This document shows positions 1 through 11,540 of a stretch of 64,000 bases of DNA, piece after piece. Both the position numbers and the translations under genes were made by a program. Numbering within the stretch: position 1 is the stretch's first letter; each line of letters opens with the position of its first letter. The DNA comes from Saccharina japonica (lineage: Eukaryota; Sar; Phaeophyceae; Laminariales; Laminariaceae), in NCBI GenBank assembly GCA_008828725.1, contig MEHQ01002955.1, positions 98,549 to 162,548 of the forward strand, in the 5' to 3' direction. The notes below the pieces were generated by a model that made no database searches, had not been told where the DNA came from, and worked only from the letters and a program-made list of their open reading frames with translations.

Positions 1-531
1 AAAACAGTTTTTGTGTCTTTGATCATAGTATCTTAAATTTGTATGAGGATCGTATATACGCAATATCTTTTGATCGAGCGCGAATGGAGCGGTGGCGATG
101 GTATCGATCGTTTCCCCTTGCCCTAAGGAACGCTCTCACCAAGTATCAGAAACATCCGCTGAGCGTATTTTTCATACTTTCGTATATACTTTAGTATCGA
201 AATATGTTCGCACGTGATGGGATGGAATCGATACGCGATTTCTCGACGAGAATAACTCGGATTATAAAACTCCCAACATGAACAAACGCGCTACACACCC
301 AGGAACATCGTTGCAAAATATGAGGTCCTAATACCGCCAAACGATCGCGCAAACCCTTATTAAGTGAATTTTAGCTTTACAGCCTGACCAGCTCGTATAC
401 GTCTGGTGGCAATCGTGTGCAAAAGAACCCTCCGTCGACGAGGGTCCCTTATACCGTGAGGTCGCTTTATCCCCCCAATAAATATCAGATAAAGTACCGA
501 AAAAATAAGCTTGATAGTTTTGCACATATAC
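1..531. other. no gene recognised
   Basis: AT-rich, unstructured sequence. Short open frames on both strands have no protein-like composition. Nothing could be supported here. Confidence 0.5.
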
Positions 532-1523
532 ACAGGGGTCCGCATGAAAGTTAGACCTGTTTTTTTTTCAATGTTGCCGATACCTTTACTGAAAGAACGA
601 AGACAACAAATCACACGCCGTTTGTGTCCAACGGTGAGTAAAATGAAAATTCGCGTTTGTGTCTTTTTTTTTTTCCATGTATTTTTTGTCAAGTATTCAC
701 CTTCGAAGGCAGATTTCGTATAGGATTCCAAATGGCCTATTTTCAATTCACTCATTCATGCACTTACTTACCGAAGGCTACGAGGGAAATCACATTCTAG
801 AAGCAGTAAGGAAAAAACCCAGAAACGGATTTTTTTTCAGCACCATCAAAAAATGTTTTTTTTTCACCAAAACAAGTTGCATGATGATCGTACAGCCTAT
901 CACCACAATTGTCCGTGATTACATTTTTAATATCGTGTCTAGAATGTGGTTTTCCTAGCCTCCGGGAAATAAGTGTATTGGAAATAGGCCATTTGGAATG
1001 CTATACGAAATCTGCCTTCGAAGGTGAATACTAAATAAACAAAAAAGACATTGTTTTGTTCATGAATCTGGAATTATTATTAACAAGCGCTGGATCATAT
1101 CCACACTTAATCTATAGCACTTCTTGTTTCAACTCGCCGAACTCCCACCCAGTGCCAGACCCCTGCTCGCCCACACCCACGAGTAGAGCCCAGTACTAGT
1201 AGGTACTCTTCCTTTCTATCTCAACCCTTCCCAGCCTCCTCTGCACTTCCAGGGCAACCACTCACTGCAACCTCCCAACATGATGACTCTATTCCCCATC
1301 CCCTATCAATCACGTCAACGATTCAGTACCTCTCCACAAACTCCAGATTTCCTTCGTTCAATCTTCCACATGTGAAAAAAAAAGACGCAAACGCGAATTT
1401 TCATTTTTACTCACGGCACAGGTGGACACAAACGGCGTGTGATTTGTTATCTTCGTTCTTTCAGTAAAGGTATCGGCAGAATTGAAAAAAAAAAACAGGT
1501 TTAACTTTCATGCGGACCCCTGT
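532..1523. mobile_element. foldback DNA element with about 145 bp inverted arms
   Basis: The left arm (532-678) reads ACAGGGGTCCGCATGAAAG and onward. It reappears in reverse complement at 1378-1523, ending at CTTTCATGCGGACCCCTGT. The arms share poly-T, the run of sequence through AAATCACACGCCG, and the subterminal block with CGCGTTTGTGTC. No transposase is present, so it is non-autonomous. The CAGGGG start is reminiscent of hAT ends, but I found no convincing 8 bp target duplication, so the class is open. A second inverted repeat sits inside it. Confidence 0.7.
692..1032. mobile_element. inner inverted-repeat element nested in the foldback
   Basis: Inverted arms of about 51 bp lie at 692-743 and 982-1032. 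The outer ends are GTATTCACCTTCGAAGG and its complement, and the inner ends are CCAAATGGCCTATTT and its complement. The interior of about 240 bp has no coding potential. It is a short MITE-like unit placed almost symmetrically between the arms of the larger foldback, so either one element inserted in another or the inner arms are the original core. Confidence 0.6.
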
Positions 1524-1534
1524 AGTACATTTCG

Positions 1535-2040
1535 TATGCCGAGTACCGAGAGTACTGCAGTACTGGCGACCTAGATACTGCAAGTACTGAACGCCCAAAT
1601 GCTGCGAGTACTGGGAGTATGGGCGGTGCGGAGCCCCGGATACAAGCAATTTCCGAAGTACAAACGTTGCTAATACTTGTAGTACTCAGGATATCCAGAT
1701 TAGTGAAACCGGAAATACTGCGAGTACTCATTTACTTCGTGTACTCCCGAAAAACTGCCAGTACTCTCCGAGTACCGCAGTTGCAGCCCCCGAAATTGCT
1801 CCAACTCCCACTCGTGGGGCCATCTAGGAATGTTTTCTGTAAAAAAATGAGATACGATGCACGAATGGTCAAAGTAAACTTCATATTACTATTGTTACAT
1901 TTGCCATCTGACAACAGTTTGTTCGGAGCATGTTGCTTATATTAAGAATACTCGCATACTGAGAGTACTCGCAGAACGAAGAACGGGAAGTACAAACGGT
2001 CAAAATACTTTCGCTACTTGAAGTACCCACAGGATAACAT
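1535..2040. repeat. degenerate AGTACT palindromic word array
   Basis: Words such as GAGTACTGCAGTACTG, CTGCGAGTACTG and GAGTACTC recur at roughly 15-30 bp spacing on both strands through this stretch, with an interruption at about 1780-1940. Most words contain the self-complementary core AGTACT. This is not a clean tandem repeat: spacing and sequence vary. It belongs to a class of self-complementary word arrays seen at several places in the window. Confidence 0.5.
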
Positions 2041-3450
2041 TCAAACCCTTAAACTGTGGGGGCGGGGTGCAGAGGATACGAGTGGCAAGCCCAAGAGCTT
2101 GGAGGGGAAATATCGGAGGCGTGGTTGGCGATTGCAGGCCGCTACGCATTCGAAAGAGATGCGAAGTCGACCCGGGGGACCAAGGTGCAAGATTAGAGGA
2201 CGTGGGTTAACTGGAAGGTCTAACTAGGGAAGGGCGATTGGTTGGGGGGGGGTGGAGTGGGAGCTTATATATTGGCCGATGGAGTTTATGGTCGACTACT
2301 GCGCCGACTGGAAGGATAAGAAGGCGGCCGTGGCGGGGAAGCGGATGCCGGTGAACGCTTACCCAAGCAGTGTGGGTACGACTGCCATTGCCGCAACAGC
2401 ACTTTGGGATAAGGGTGACGAGAGAATACACTAAGAGAGCACGCGAAGGTGGGCAACCAAAGGCGGGTGAGGAGACCGTTTATGGGGGAGCTGGTCAGGG
2501 TGAAGGAGGAAAACATCGGAAAGTGGGGGGGTGGAGGGGGAGAATGGCGTGGACTGGTTTGGCCTTAACGTACTATTAACAGCTGGGATGACGGCATCGG
2601 GAATTGTTCGCCGAGGGGGGGGGGGGGGTGTACTCATGTAGTGCACGGCCGCTGTCGTATGACCATAGACCCTCGCGTCTCTACAATACCGGGACGGAGC
2701 ACGTTGGGTTTTCACCAACTAGGCAGACATTGCGTGCACCAAGCGCGAAGCGCCGTGGGGTATTGGGCGAGTCGCATGGAGGGTGAGCTGCATCCTGCTA
2801 TGAACCGCCTCTGAGGCGGAGTTGCATATGGATGACAGCTTCAATGAGTTATTATAATTTCTGGTGTGGCCACTTCCTGAGACAGCAATGGGAGCACTAT
2901 GTAACTACCTCGCGGGTGCCTTACCATATACACACTACGTGATACGATCATTCCCCTTGTGCGGAGCAAAGGTTCTCCACCCCGCACAAATTATCTAACA
3001 AGACCGCCAGCTTTGGTGACCCTTGAAACAAAAACAAAAACGGTACCCTGGTTGTCTAGCGCACGCAGTGAGAGGCGTGTTTTACAGCGTCGTCAACCGA
3101 CACCAACCCAACCTATAAATATATAATATATTTATATAGATAGGGGGGCGGGGGGGGGGGAGTGCACGAGGTTACTGCTGCCGGAGCGGGGACGTAGCCC
3201 TTTCCGAGAAAGGCGTGCGTCTGGGGCCGGAGAGGAGAAGGGCGGCCGGCACGGTGGAAGCACATGTCAGGGGAAGAACAAGGGGGCAGAGCAGAACAGG
3301 GGCGGGAAGCGTGATGAAAAGGGGGACGAGGGGCGAGGGGGGCTGGACGGGAATGTCTTGGAGCTGTGGTGGAGCTGTTCGAGCATTTCCTAGGCAGTTC
3401 CTGGGGGAGGAGACCGCCCCACAGATGACATTCAGGAGCCGGGGGCGGGG
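2041..3450. other. G-rich stretch, no gene recognised
   Basis: The + strand is strongly G-rich at 2040-2640 and 3140-3450, with runs of 7-10 G. Open frames here follow base composition and look artefactual. A small perfect hairpin, CCGCCTC-T-GAGGCGG, lies at 2807-2821. No exon with splice sites could be supported. Confidence 0.4.
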
Positions 3451-3703
3451 GGCGCGTGCTACGATAGAGGTAGAATGTTTTGGCTCAAATATTTTGGAAA
3501 TGACGGGAGCTCCTTAACGAAACATCGTCGGAATTTGATTATGGTGATGCACTATTCATCATTTTATACTTAAGGTCACGGGATTGTTCATCGGAGAGCA
3601 CTTACATATTGTTGCTCCATAAACAGTTTTCGGGTGAGGTATTGAGCTCCTAAAGTGAAGAGTCCCGGGAAAAATACGGTGCACCGCTATCGTAGCATGC
3701 GCC
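3451..3703. mobile_element. MITE-A copy 1 (253 bp)
   Basis: Terminal inverted repeats GGCGCGTGCTACGATAGAGGT and GGCGCATGCTACGATAGCGGT (right end read in complement) bound 253 bp without coding capacity. Interior landmarks shared with other copies are CTCCTTAACGAAACATCGTCGGAATT near the left and GAGCTCCTAAAGTGAAGAG near the right. It lies in a G-run context, so a target duplication cannot be read. This is one of eight related copies in the window. Confidence 0.75.
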
Positions 3704-5792
3704 GGGGGGTGAGAGGTGCGGACGAGGGGGATGGCGACGAACTGCTTAGTGAGTGAGCTGGAGAAGGTGGGGGCGAAACGGAGATCGCAGGGAAGGCGGG
3801 CAGTGGCGGAACAGATACCGGAGCAGCTAGCGTTGCACTAGGGAAATCGTGTAGAGCAATGAGGCTGGCGGGGTTGAGACCCCTAAGGCCGATGATCCAA
3901 GGGAAGGAGAGATGGGCGTTACCCGCTTTTGTTGGACACATACTGTCTAATAAGGGGGATCCGCTGTGAGTTAGAATGGGCTGGGGAAAAAGGAATCGCA
4001 GCCGAGAAGGCAGCCGGGACAGGGGGGGGGGGGTTGCGTGCAGAAGAAGAAAAGGGGAGATATCGACTGGGAACGCGGCTTCTGAATGGCCTTGGCTGTT
4101 AAGGTTGCCTGCCAGAGTGAAAGACAGGTCAGCTGCGTACATCAGCTAGAATAGGACATGGGGAAGGTGGGGAAGGGGGAAATGTACGAGGGGAAGTCGT
4201 CACAGTTTCACCCACCTCCCCTGTGGGCGACGCAGACTACTTATAAGCATGCATTTTTCGTGAAGGGTAGACCAAAGTAACAGAATGTCTTGACAGTCTC
4301 CAGTTTGTCGGGCCGGAGAGAAAAATAGCGAATAACGGGGTCGGGGGTGTGCGTGGTAACAGTATAAGGATATACCTGAGTGGGAGGCTCATAGCAGCAG
4401 AAACCCTACCTGTACGTATGTCGTGTTCCTCTTGTGTCAAAATTAATTAATTCACACTATTAATAACTCAAGCCATTAATGAATACATTTTACCCACCCC
4501 TACTATTCGTCCGTCGAGTTCTGTATCGTGGGCAAATACTCAAACAGCACCTCTGGAGAATAATTGGGGTTTACTGGGCGGGCATACGTAATGAATGACG
4601 CTGATCAACATGTACCGGTACCATAGACTAGGAGTGACACTTCACATTTGTGGACCACCATCAGGCTGTGGTCCCGTAAATACGCACTTATATGCATGTG
4701 ACATTTTTCTGCGGATGCAAGGAGCCTGGGTTATCCAACACACATACATATTATACCAAAAATATCGAGCGTGGTCAGGCTGAGCCCGGGTTGCCGGTGT
4801 GTGGGGCGATTTTGATCATGCTTGAAATATGTGGCTTGTTTCCATCGCGCGAGTATTGCATATTGTATCGAACTGTCCTGCAATTAAGCTGACTGTGGAC
4901 TTTTCGGATACCCTTCGGGCCTCTTCGTATCTTCGTTGTCCATGGCGATGGGCTTGCACGTGTCCGCTATGGGCTATGACCCTCCGAAAAAGCAATTGGG
5001 CTGTAACTTTGTCGAAATATCAACCATTCTGAGCAAAACTCCCGAACTGCAGTTCGAAATATTAACACTTCAAATTTGTAAGGCTTTTAATATTCCCCGC
5101 GGCTGAATTTTCGCAGCCACATCATTGAACCACACGGTTTTCGATACGAGTACGTAGTCACAATAATAGTACCCCCCCTTCCACACCCCACCCAGTACGT
5201 AGATACTACAGTACGTAGCCGCCAAACCAATGCAAGCAACCCCATAACCCATAACCACACACGAACCCAATCAACCAGAGTTTAGCGCATGCTTAGATGC
5301 TTAGAGATCTTCCTCGTCTCGAACAGAGTGTACGTTGACCTTTATGATCGAGCTCGCCCCCATGGTGATAAGTCGGTCAAATTATGGTTTTAGATTTTCG
5401 GTGTTTTCATGTCGCCACATGGTAGATTATATGAATGATTATATCATGAAATACTACGTAGTATACTGTATGCAGCATTATATCATAGTAGTGTCTCCAG
5501 TTACAGTATACGATGTACTACTACTAGCTGTAGGAGTAGATACGATATTTAATATTGGCACTCGGAGTACGGCACATTATATACGTTCTATTTCTAGTGG
5601 CGTCTATACTGCGGTACAGTATTAATAGTAGAAGCCTACAGCAGCACAAAGCTCACACCTATGGGCTATGACCCTCCAAAAAAGGATCATAGCCAATAGG
5701 CTCACACAGGCCACAGAGACAGAAAGAGCGAGCCACACACTTCTACAAGCTCACCCTGAATACCCGCATCGCTCGGAGCCACACACATCACC
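3704..5792. other. no gene recognised; 19 bp direct repeat before copy 1
   Basis: 3704-4200 is purine-rich with only short open frames. 5140-5640 is AT-rich with many TACGTA and GTAGTA words. The 19-mer CTATGGGCTATGACCCTCC occurs at 4967-4985 and again at 5659-5677, just upstream of the first exon of the copy 1 gene. Its meaning is unclear. Confidence 0.4.
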
Positions 5793-6158
5793 ATGGCGTC
5801 CGCCGAAAGCACGTATGACGACAGGCTCCACCTGGCAGGTGCCGTCGAACGGTACAAAGAGTACCTCAGCCAGGCACACCTCCCCTTCCTGGTTCAGAAA
5901 GCCTTGGAGGAGACGCCCGGGGGAACCGACAAACTCGATTACATCCTAGCCTTGGCCAAGAAATGCAAGACCGGGCTAGTTTCCGTCGCATTCCTTGCCA
6001 CGCAGATCGACAAGGAGTACTGCTTGAGCCCGTCGCGACAGGAGAAGGAGGTTGGGGTCAAGGAAGACCGGGTGGAGGGGTGGGTGGACATGGACACCGA
6101 TACGGATGGGGCGGACGACGAGGACGACCATGCGCAGGACACGGAGCTGGAGGAAGAG
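5793..6158 (+). CDS. unrecognised three-copy family, copy 1, exon 1 (N-terminal helical plus acidic)
   Basis: Codes for 122 residues from an ATG in a good context (CACCATGG). Residues 1-75 look helical and carry TYDDRL, an AxxxKxCKTG stretch and KEYxLSPS. Residues 90-122 are acidic (runs of D and E). The closest relative is at 36275-35898 on the other strand, about 50% alike over the first 75 residues. I end the exon at GAAGAG followed by GTGTGG, because the two related acidic exons also end at GAAGAG before GT and the codon is complete there (phase 0). Reading on past the GT gives a short hydrophobic tail and a stop, unlike the relatives. The expected partner is the exon at 17489-17947, same strand, phase 0, across an 11.3 kb intron. 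Function unknown; an acidic tail suggests a binding partner such as a basic protein, which is inference. Confidence 0.65.
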
Positions 6159-6705
6159 GTGTGGCTGCAAACGATTGGGTTGCTGATAATATGCTGCGCG
6201 TGATTTGCATCGCGAAAAATCGACCCAGAAGGCATCTCAAGGTGTTAACAAGTGATAGAGGTACTGACTGCTGTGGTACACATGTTGCTTTGTCTTGGTA
6301 TGTCGATCGTAGCATTTAAAGCGCGCGGTTGTGTTGACTCCTAGCGTGACCACTCCTACTGCTCTACTGCTGTACGTCCTACCACATGAACACTAATTGC
6401 GCTTTGCACTGCTATACAGTACTCGTAGTAGTTTATGTCTCGACTTAGCTTGCAACGACGAGTTTCGAGGAAACTTTCGGTCTCATTCATAGCTGAGGTG
6501 TCTTTCAATATTTGCAATGCTTTAACCAGAGGTACTGCTGTACCAGGTACAATTCCGCTTGCCCCGCATGTATACGAGTATTATTATAGGTTCCGACTGT
6601 TCTGGTGTTCCGCGAATTTGATGCCCTGCGGGTACATACCTCCAGGTCGGGCGTCATTGCTCGCCACAATAGTATATTGCATGCAGTCATGCAGTCGACG
6701 CGTGC
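6159..6705 (+). other. start of the presumed copy 1 intron, no other gene
   Basis: No second coding segment could be supported. It contains one TACCAGGTA site at 6541. Short open frames on both strands lack protein-like composition. Confidence 0.4.
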
Positions 6706-6920
6706 TACTGGATTGCTAGCAGGGTAGGTCTTGCCTGTCGTATATGGCGTTGCATTGTCTGCTCTGCTTACTGCACTGAGTGTAGTATCTCTGTGTCGTA
6801 GTTTTGTGACCACAGAACTGGCACCTTTTTAGGATGAAGAATCGGCACGGACACTGGGTGTGCTGGATGTCGACGGGTAGAAAGGAAGGTTTAATGTGAA
6901 GAACACACACACACACACAC
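6706..6920 (+). repeat. Family B terminal block, + copy
   Basis: About 210 bp starting at TGGATTGCTAGCAGGGTAGG, passing through CAGAACTGGCACCTTTTTAGG and GTCGACGGGTAGAAAGGAAGG, and ending in (AC)n. The same block recurs at 29.6, 32.1, 32.8, 33.4, 34.0, 49.7, 54.8, 55.0 and 58.0 kb. It has no coding capacity and its class is not established. Confidence 0.75.
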
Positions 6921-7146
6921 GGTAGACGTACCTCCTATTAATACATGTTCGGAGGGTGGTCACTTGATTACAGTGTAGCATACATATCAAGTCACCGGAG
7001 AACTGATTCTGAGAAAAAATAAGCAAAATAAGGTGCAACTCGACTATTAATAACATTCCCAAAGCCAACGCATACCCCTTATCATACTGCTGTGTTGTAT
7101 TATATTATGGTATTATTATATATCGTCAAACACTACGACGTACGTA

Positions 7147-7260
7147 CCATAGTAAATACTGCTGTAGGACCAAATATATTTATATTGTTTGTATACATGC
7201 AGTGAATAATACACAGGGTTTTGTATTTACCGCATAGGTCCTACAGCAGCATTTACTATG
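7147..7260. mobile_element. 114 bp MITE-like inverted repeat
   Basis: CATAGTAAATACTGCTGTAG at the left is mirrored by CTACAGCAGCATTTACTATG at the right, 23 of 24 positions including the next four bases. The interior is AT-rich (about 65 bp). It is short enough to be a MITE remnant or a hairpin-forming repeat. No target duplication is evident. Confidence 0.55.
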
Positions 7261-7310
7261 CTCCCCCGTGCTGGCATTCCAAAAATATTGGCTTGATTGA
7301 GGAGCTCGGT

Positions 7311-8718
7311 CTGTCAGAAATACTTAGGACAAAACGTGCTATACCTACTCGTACCCCTATCGCCTATAGCCCGCCTCACTCTCGCGACCTAAGCATTTCA
7401 CCTTAACGCTACCAGGTATGTACGACGGCCAAGCCTGTCCTTACGTAGAACGCATGAAAGGTCAGCATAAGCAGGTCCGAGAGAAGGGAGATATCTATAT
7501 ACATACGTAGCTTGGTCAGCAACGCGTCAGGCTAGGCAACTATTTCGTCGCCGCGATCTTGGCGCAGACAACAAAAATTGGTGGCCTGGTTTGGCACAGA
7601 CAACATAAATTGGTGGCCTGGTACTGTACATAATAGTTCAGCTGGCATAAGCAAGCCGCAATACCCATTGTGGTTTTATACGTAACTCGAAAAAAAGTGA
7701 GATTCGAGGATCTACTGTAGTATAGGGTACGGCAACCTTTCGAAACACGGTCAGTTAAATATCGACGCATGGTTGAAGATCCAACTGGAGGATCGAACTC
7801 CTCGAGGTACACGGCTGAAAGGGTAAAGCCCTCCGCATTGCTCACGGCGCAGCAGTCAGGTGTGTTGATTTCTCAAGACGTTGTTTCATCAAACGATACA
7901 AGGTATCGGTGATGGTTCCCTTTAGAGGTATCACTCTGAACCGAAATATAACGACCTTGTGTCCCTTAACATTCAATTGAAATTACCCTTATATTTCGGA
8001 CCCGAGTGGTATGCCAGATCTCTCTGTGGGGCCACCAAAAACAAAAAATACAAATTGATATTGCACATATATATGGATCCAATTTATAGCTCATGGGGTG
8101 CTGAGCGTACTGGGTACGAAACGCAGACTAGTAAACTACACACGCACAGCAGATGATTTCCAGGACTAAAAACGAAGAACGCAAAAAAAAAGTAGGACAA
8201 AAAAATCTGGATGTCTACGCTGCTGTTAGTCTGTGGGCTATATAGAGCTCGCAGGTGGGAATCCGGTCTATTGATAATGGGATATCACTGAGGATCCACC
8301 TCACCACACACAACCTCCAAAACATTATACTCGTTCTATGAAACAGTTTTCAAAGTATACTCGTATGATATATAGGACTATATATACCGCCGAAAATAAC
8401 CTAAATACGGTTGACGACCCCAAAACAAAAGGACCAACCATACTGTACCTCAGAACACAAGCAAGCCTGTATGTATGTATGTGTTCACTGCGATGAACCC
8501 CAACACTGCATGACGTTGAAACCCCCTTTGGAACTGGCCCACGATTGGTTGTGGGAGCAATCTACTTGGCGTTTAGGGTTGGGTGATATTTTGTTCTACC
8601 TAGACCGGGACTCGTTTTTTTTGCGTGTCTTCGTCCTTCGCATTTCCTGTACATACAGCTGTATTGGTGCAAAACATTTTTTCTCCTTCCTGTGTTCTTC
8701 TAGTCTGCGAACGTCGTC
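7311..8718. repeat. 1.4 kb direct duplication, first copy
   Basis: Starts at CTGTCAGAAATACTTAGG and ends at CTGCGAACGTCGTC. The second copy is at 9210-10627. By eye they differ at about seven single positions plus a C-run (4 C here, 18 C there), so they are about 99.5% alike. No convincing coding region lies inside; the largest open frame (7845-7540, - strand) is identical in both and lacks a recognisable domain. Confidence 0.9.
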
Positions 8719-9053
8719 GTAGTAGAGCTATTTGAAACTCAAAATAGGAGCTTATATATGGTTCTTCCCGAAATAAGGTCATATCGAGTTTCAAACGTCG
8801 CCAAAATAGGCGCTTATTTTTGACATAACGACCAGCGTGATATTTGGCTCTTCTCAAAATATGTACTTGGTCACTTTTCTGAGCAAGTACATAAGTTTTA
8901 CTTGGTGGGAAGTTTCTCAGCAATTTATCCTACAATCGAAGCACCACAGCAGGGCATAAGCATCACAGGACTAAAAGCAAAGCAGCACAGGGCAGCAGCA
9001 CAACTACCCTCGGCTTACGGCCTACGCCCGAGCAAACTGCCCATAGTACGAGC
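8719..9053. other. spacer between duplicate copies, short GAAACTC/GAGTTTC words
   Basis: Contains repeated self-complementary-type words (TTTGAAACTC, CGAGTTTCAAA, AATAGGAGC, AATAGGCGC) up to about 8905. This is followed by a GC-richer stretch that could be a 5' untranslated leader for the partial coding segment that follows. No other gene seen. Confidence 0.35.
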
Positions 9054-9208
9054 ATGGACCCGCTACCAGGAGGCTACCAAAACAGCAGGCGTGCTGCCAC
9101 CGGCGAGGGTTATCCCGCACAGCCGAGGTCGCCCCCGTTCATCGGTCTACGTCCGAGCGTCAACAGCTACGGTTCTCCTCCCCGCCTTCCCGGATTCAAC
9201 ACCGGGGC
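9054..9208 (+). CDS. possible 5' end of a Gly/Pro/Tyr-rich protein, cut at an N
   Basis: An ATG in a good context (GAGCATGG) opens a 51-codon frame rich in P, G, Y, S and R (starts MDPLPGGYQNSRR). GC content is clearly higher than its surroundings and the upstream 120 bp look like a GC-rich leader. The frame runs into the N at 9209, immediately after which the 1.4 kb duplicate begins, so the rest of the gene is not here. Such low-complexity starts occur in annexins, scramblases and many others; no domain can be assigned. It may be a truncated real gene or an open stretch of chance. Confidence 0.35.
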
Positions 9209-9209
9209 N

Positions 9210-10627
9210 CTGTCAGAAATACTTAGGACAAAACGTGCTATACCTACTCGTACCCCTATCGCCTATAGCCCGCCTCACTCTCGCGACCTAAGCATTTCAC
9301 CTTAACGCTACCAGGTATGTACGACGGCCAAGCCTGTCCTTACGTAGAACGCATGAAAGGTCAGCATAAGCAGGTCCGAGAGAAGGGAGATATCTATATA
9401 CATACGTAGCTTGGTCAGCAACGCGTCAGGCTAGGCATCTATTTCGTCGCCGCGATCTTGGCGCAGACAACAAAAATTGGTGGCCTGGTTTGGCACAGAC
9501 AACATAAATTGGTGGCCTGGTACTGTACATAATAGTTCAGCTGGCATAAGCAAGCCGCAATACCCATTGTGGTTTTATACGTAACTCGAAAAAAAGTGAG
9601 ATTCGAGGATCTACTGTAGTATAGGGTACGGCAACCTTTCGAAACACGGTCAGTTAAATATCGACGCATGGTTGAAGATCCAACTGGAGGATCGAACTCC
9701 TCGAGGTACACGGCTGAAAGGGTAAAGCCCTCCGCATTGCTCACGGCGCAGCAGTCAGGTGTGTTGATTTCTCAAGACGTTGTTCCATCAAACGATACGA
9801 GGTATCGGTGATGGTTCCCTTTAGAGGTATCACTCTGAACCGAAATATAACGACCTTGTGTCCCTTAACATTCAATTGAAATTACCCTTATATTTCGGAC
9901 CCGAGTGGTATGCCAGATCTCTCTGTGGGGCCACCAAAAACAAAAAATACAAATTGATATTGCACATATATATGGATCCAATTTATAGCTCATGGGGTGC
10001 TGAGCGTACTGGGTACGAAACGCAGACTAGTAAACTACACACGCACAGCAGATGATTTCCAGGACTAAAAACGAAGAACGCAAAAAAAAAGTAGGACAAA
10101 AAAATCTGGATGTCTACGCTGCTGTTAGTCTGTGGGCTATATAGAGCTCGCAGGTGGGAATCCGGTCTATTGATAATGGGATATCACTGAGGATCCACCT
10201 CACCACACACAACCTCCAAAACAGTATACTCGTTCTATGAAACAGTTTTCAAAGTATACTCGTATGATATATAGGACTATATATACCGCCGAAAATAACC
10301 TAAATACGGTTGACGACCCCCCCCCCCCCCCCCCCAAAAGGACCAACCATACTATACCTCAGAACACAAGCAAGCCTGTATGTATGTATGTGTTCACTGC
10401 GATGAACCCCAACACTGCATGACGTTGAAACCCCCTTTGGAACTGGCCCACGATTGGTTTTGGGAGCAATCTACTTGGCGTTTAGGGTTGGGTGATATTT
10501 TGTTCTACCTAGACCGGGACTCGTTTTTTTTGCGTGTCTTCGTCCTTCGCATTTCCTGTACATACAGCTGTATTGGTGCAAAACATTTTTTCTCCTTCCT
10601 GTGTTCTTCTAGTCTGCGAACGTCGTC
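9210..10627. repeat. 1.4 kb direct duplication, second copy
   Basis: Matches 7311-8718 almost perfectly and begins one base after an N. A run of about 18 C at 10317-10334 replaces the CCCC of the first copy. Either a very recent duplication or an assembly join of two alleles or overlapping contigs. See findings. Confidence 0.9.
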
Positions 10628-11104
10628 ATCCCTTTGGAAAGACATAAGGCATAAGCTCGAGTTTCAAATAGGTCTAGTAGTGCCGGTCCTCTGATTACCA
10701 GTCATTTCATTCAGCCTGTCGTTTGTTTCGGACCGTTATTGCGTGACTCCGGCGTACTTGTGGTATATGATTTACTTCTCATTTCAGAAGACACGTTTGT
10801 GTTTTGTTGTCTATCGTATACCTGGTAATGTTTACGTTGTACGAGCGTTTGGCTTGTTTTTGTAGTGCTCTCCCGTGCCCAATGCGTTGGCTATGGCCGA
10901 CTCCTTACCTCAGATTATTTTGCATTATTTTACTGTAGGCTTTCTCTGTCCAATAGTTGTGTATTATCACACAACAAACTCTTTATTTTCTTAGGGTACT
11001 GTTTCAATGGCAAATAACCAGTACGGGCAGCGGGTGTTCCCCTGCCGCCGCCGGGTAGGTCCATCGCTCTAAAATAGTGTGGAGCAGGGCATTAATTAGT
11101 GGCT
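10628..11104. other. no gene recognised
   Basis: AT-rich sequence with one TACCTGGTA site at 10819. No coding segment, repeat or structure could be supported. Confidence 0.4.
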
Positions 11105-11540
11105 CGGCGTCTGTTGCGCGCAGCGCAACAGGCGACTCAATGAGTGTTGCGCGCAGCCCCCCGCAGGGGCCCCCGGAGGTCCGCCGGAGGCGACAATTTT
11201 GCGATCTATGCGCGAATATACGCCTCAAAACTAAGTTAAAAGCCTTGTCATTTATTTTTGGCTACGGCGAATAGCAAAAGGTGCCTAAGTTTTGTTTCAG
11301 ACTATGGCGAATAGGACAAGGGGCCTAAAAGATGTTCAATTACGACTAATTATCAAGAAAAAAATTCCCCCAAAACATTTTCTCGCCTCCGGCGAGAAAA
11401 AAACGCGCAACTAAAATTTCGCCTGCGGCGAAAACGTTGCGCGCCCAAAAACGCGTGTTGCGCTGCGCGCAACCAGCCTCGCGGCGACTGTTGCGTAAAA
11501 CTGTTATTTTGACCCAATGTTGCGCCAGCGCAACAGCGCA
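11105..11540. repeat. cluster of small GC-rich hairpins
   Basis: At least six near-perfect hairpins with 2-5 nt loops in about 430 bp: TGTTGCGC-GCA-GCGCAACA (11112-11130), GCCCC-CCGCA-GGGGC (11156-11170), TTTTCTCGCC-TCC-GGCGAGAAAA (11378-11400), TTTCGCC-TGC-GGCGAAA (11417-11433), GTTGCGC-TGC-GCGCAAC (11457-11473) and GTTGCGC-CA-GCGCAAC (11519-11534). Sequence between them is AT-rich and unrelated, so this is a repeated structure rather than a tandem repeat. Organelle genomes of some algae and fungi carry such GC hairpin clusters, so a nuclear insert of organelle DNA is one possible origin. Confidence 0.75.

Noticed and set aside
3687-4142. 151-codon frame on the - strand
   Set aside because: Open mainly because of the purine-rich + strand; it begins inside MITE-A and has no domain.
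5976-6319. Other frames overlapping 5793-6158
   Set aside because: Shadows of the acidic exon; the conserved paralogue supports only the frame starting at 5793.
7760-7870. tRNA-like GAGTTCGATCCTCC on the - strand
   Set aside because: It looks like a B box, but no A box at the right spacing and no acceptor stem; identical in the duplicate copy, so no independent support.
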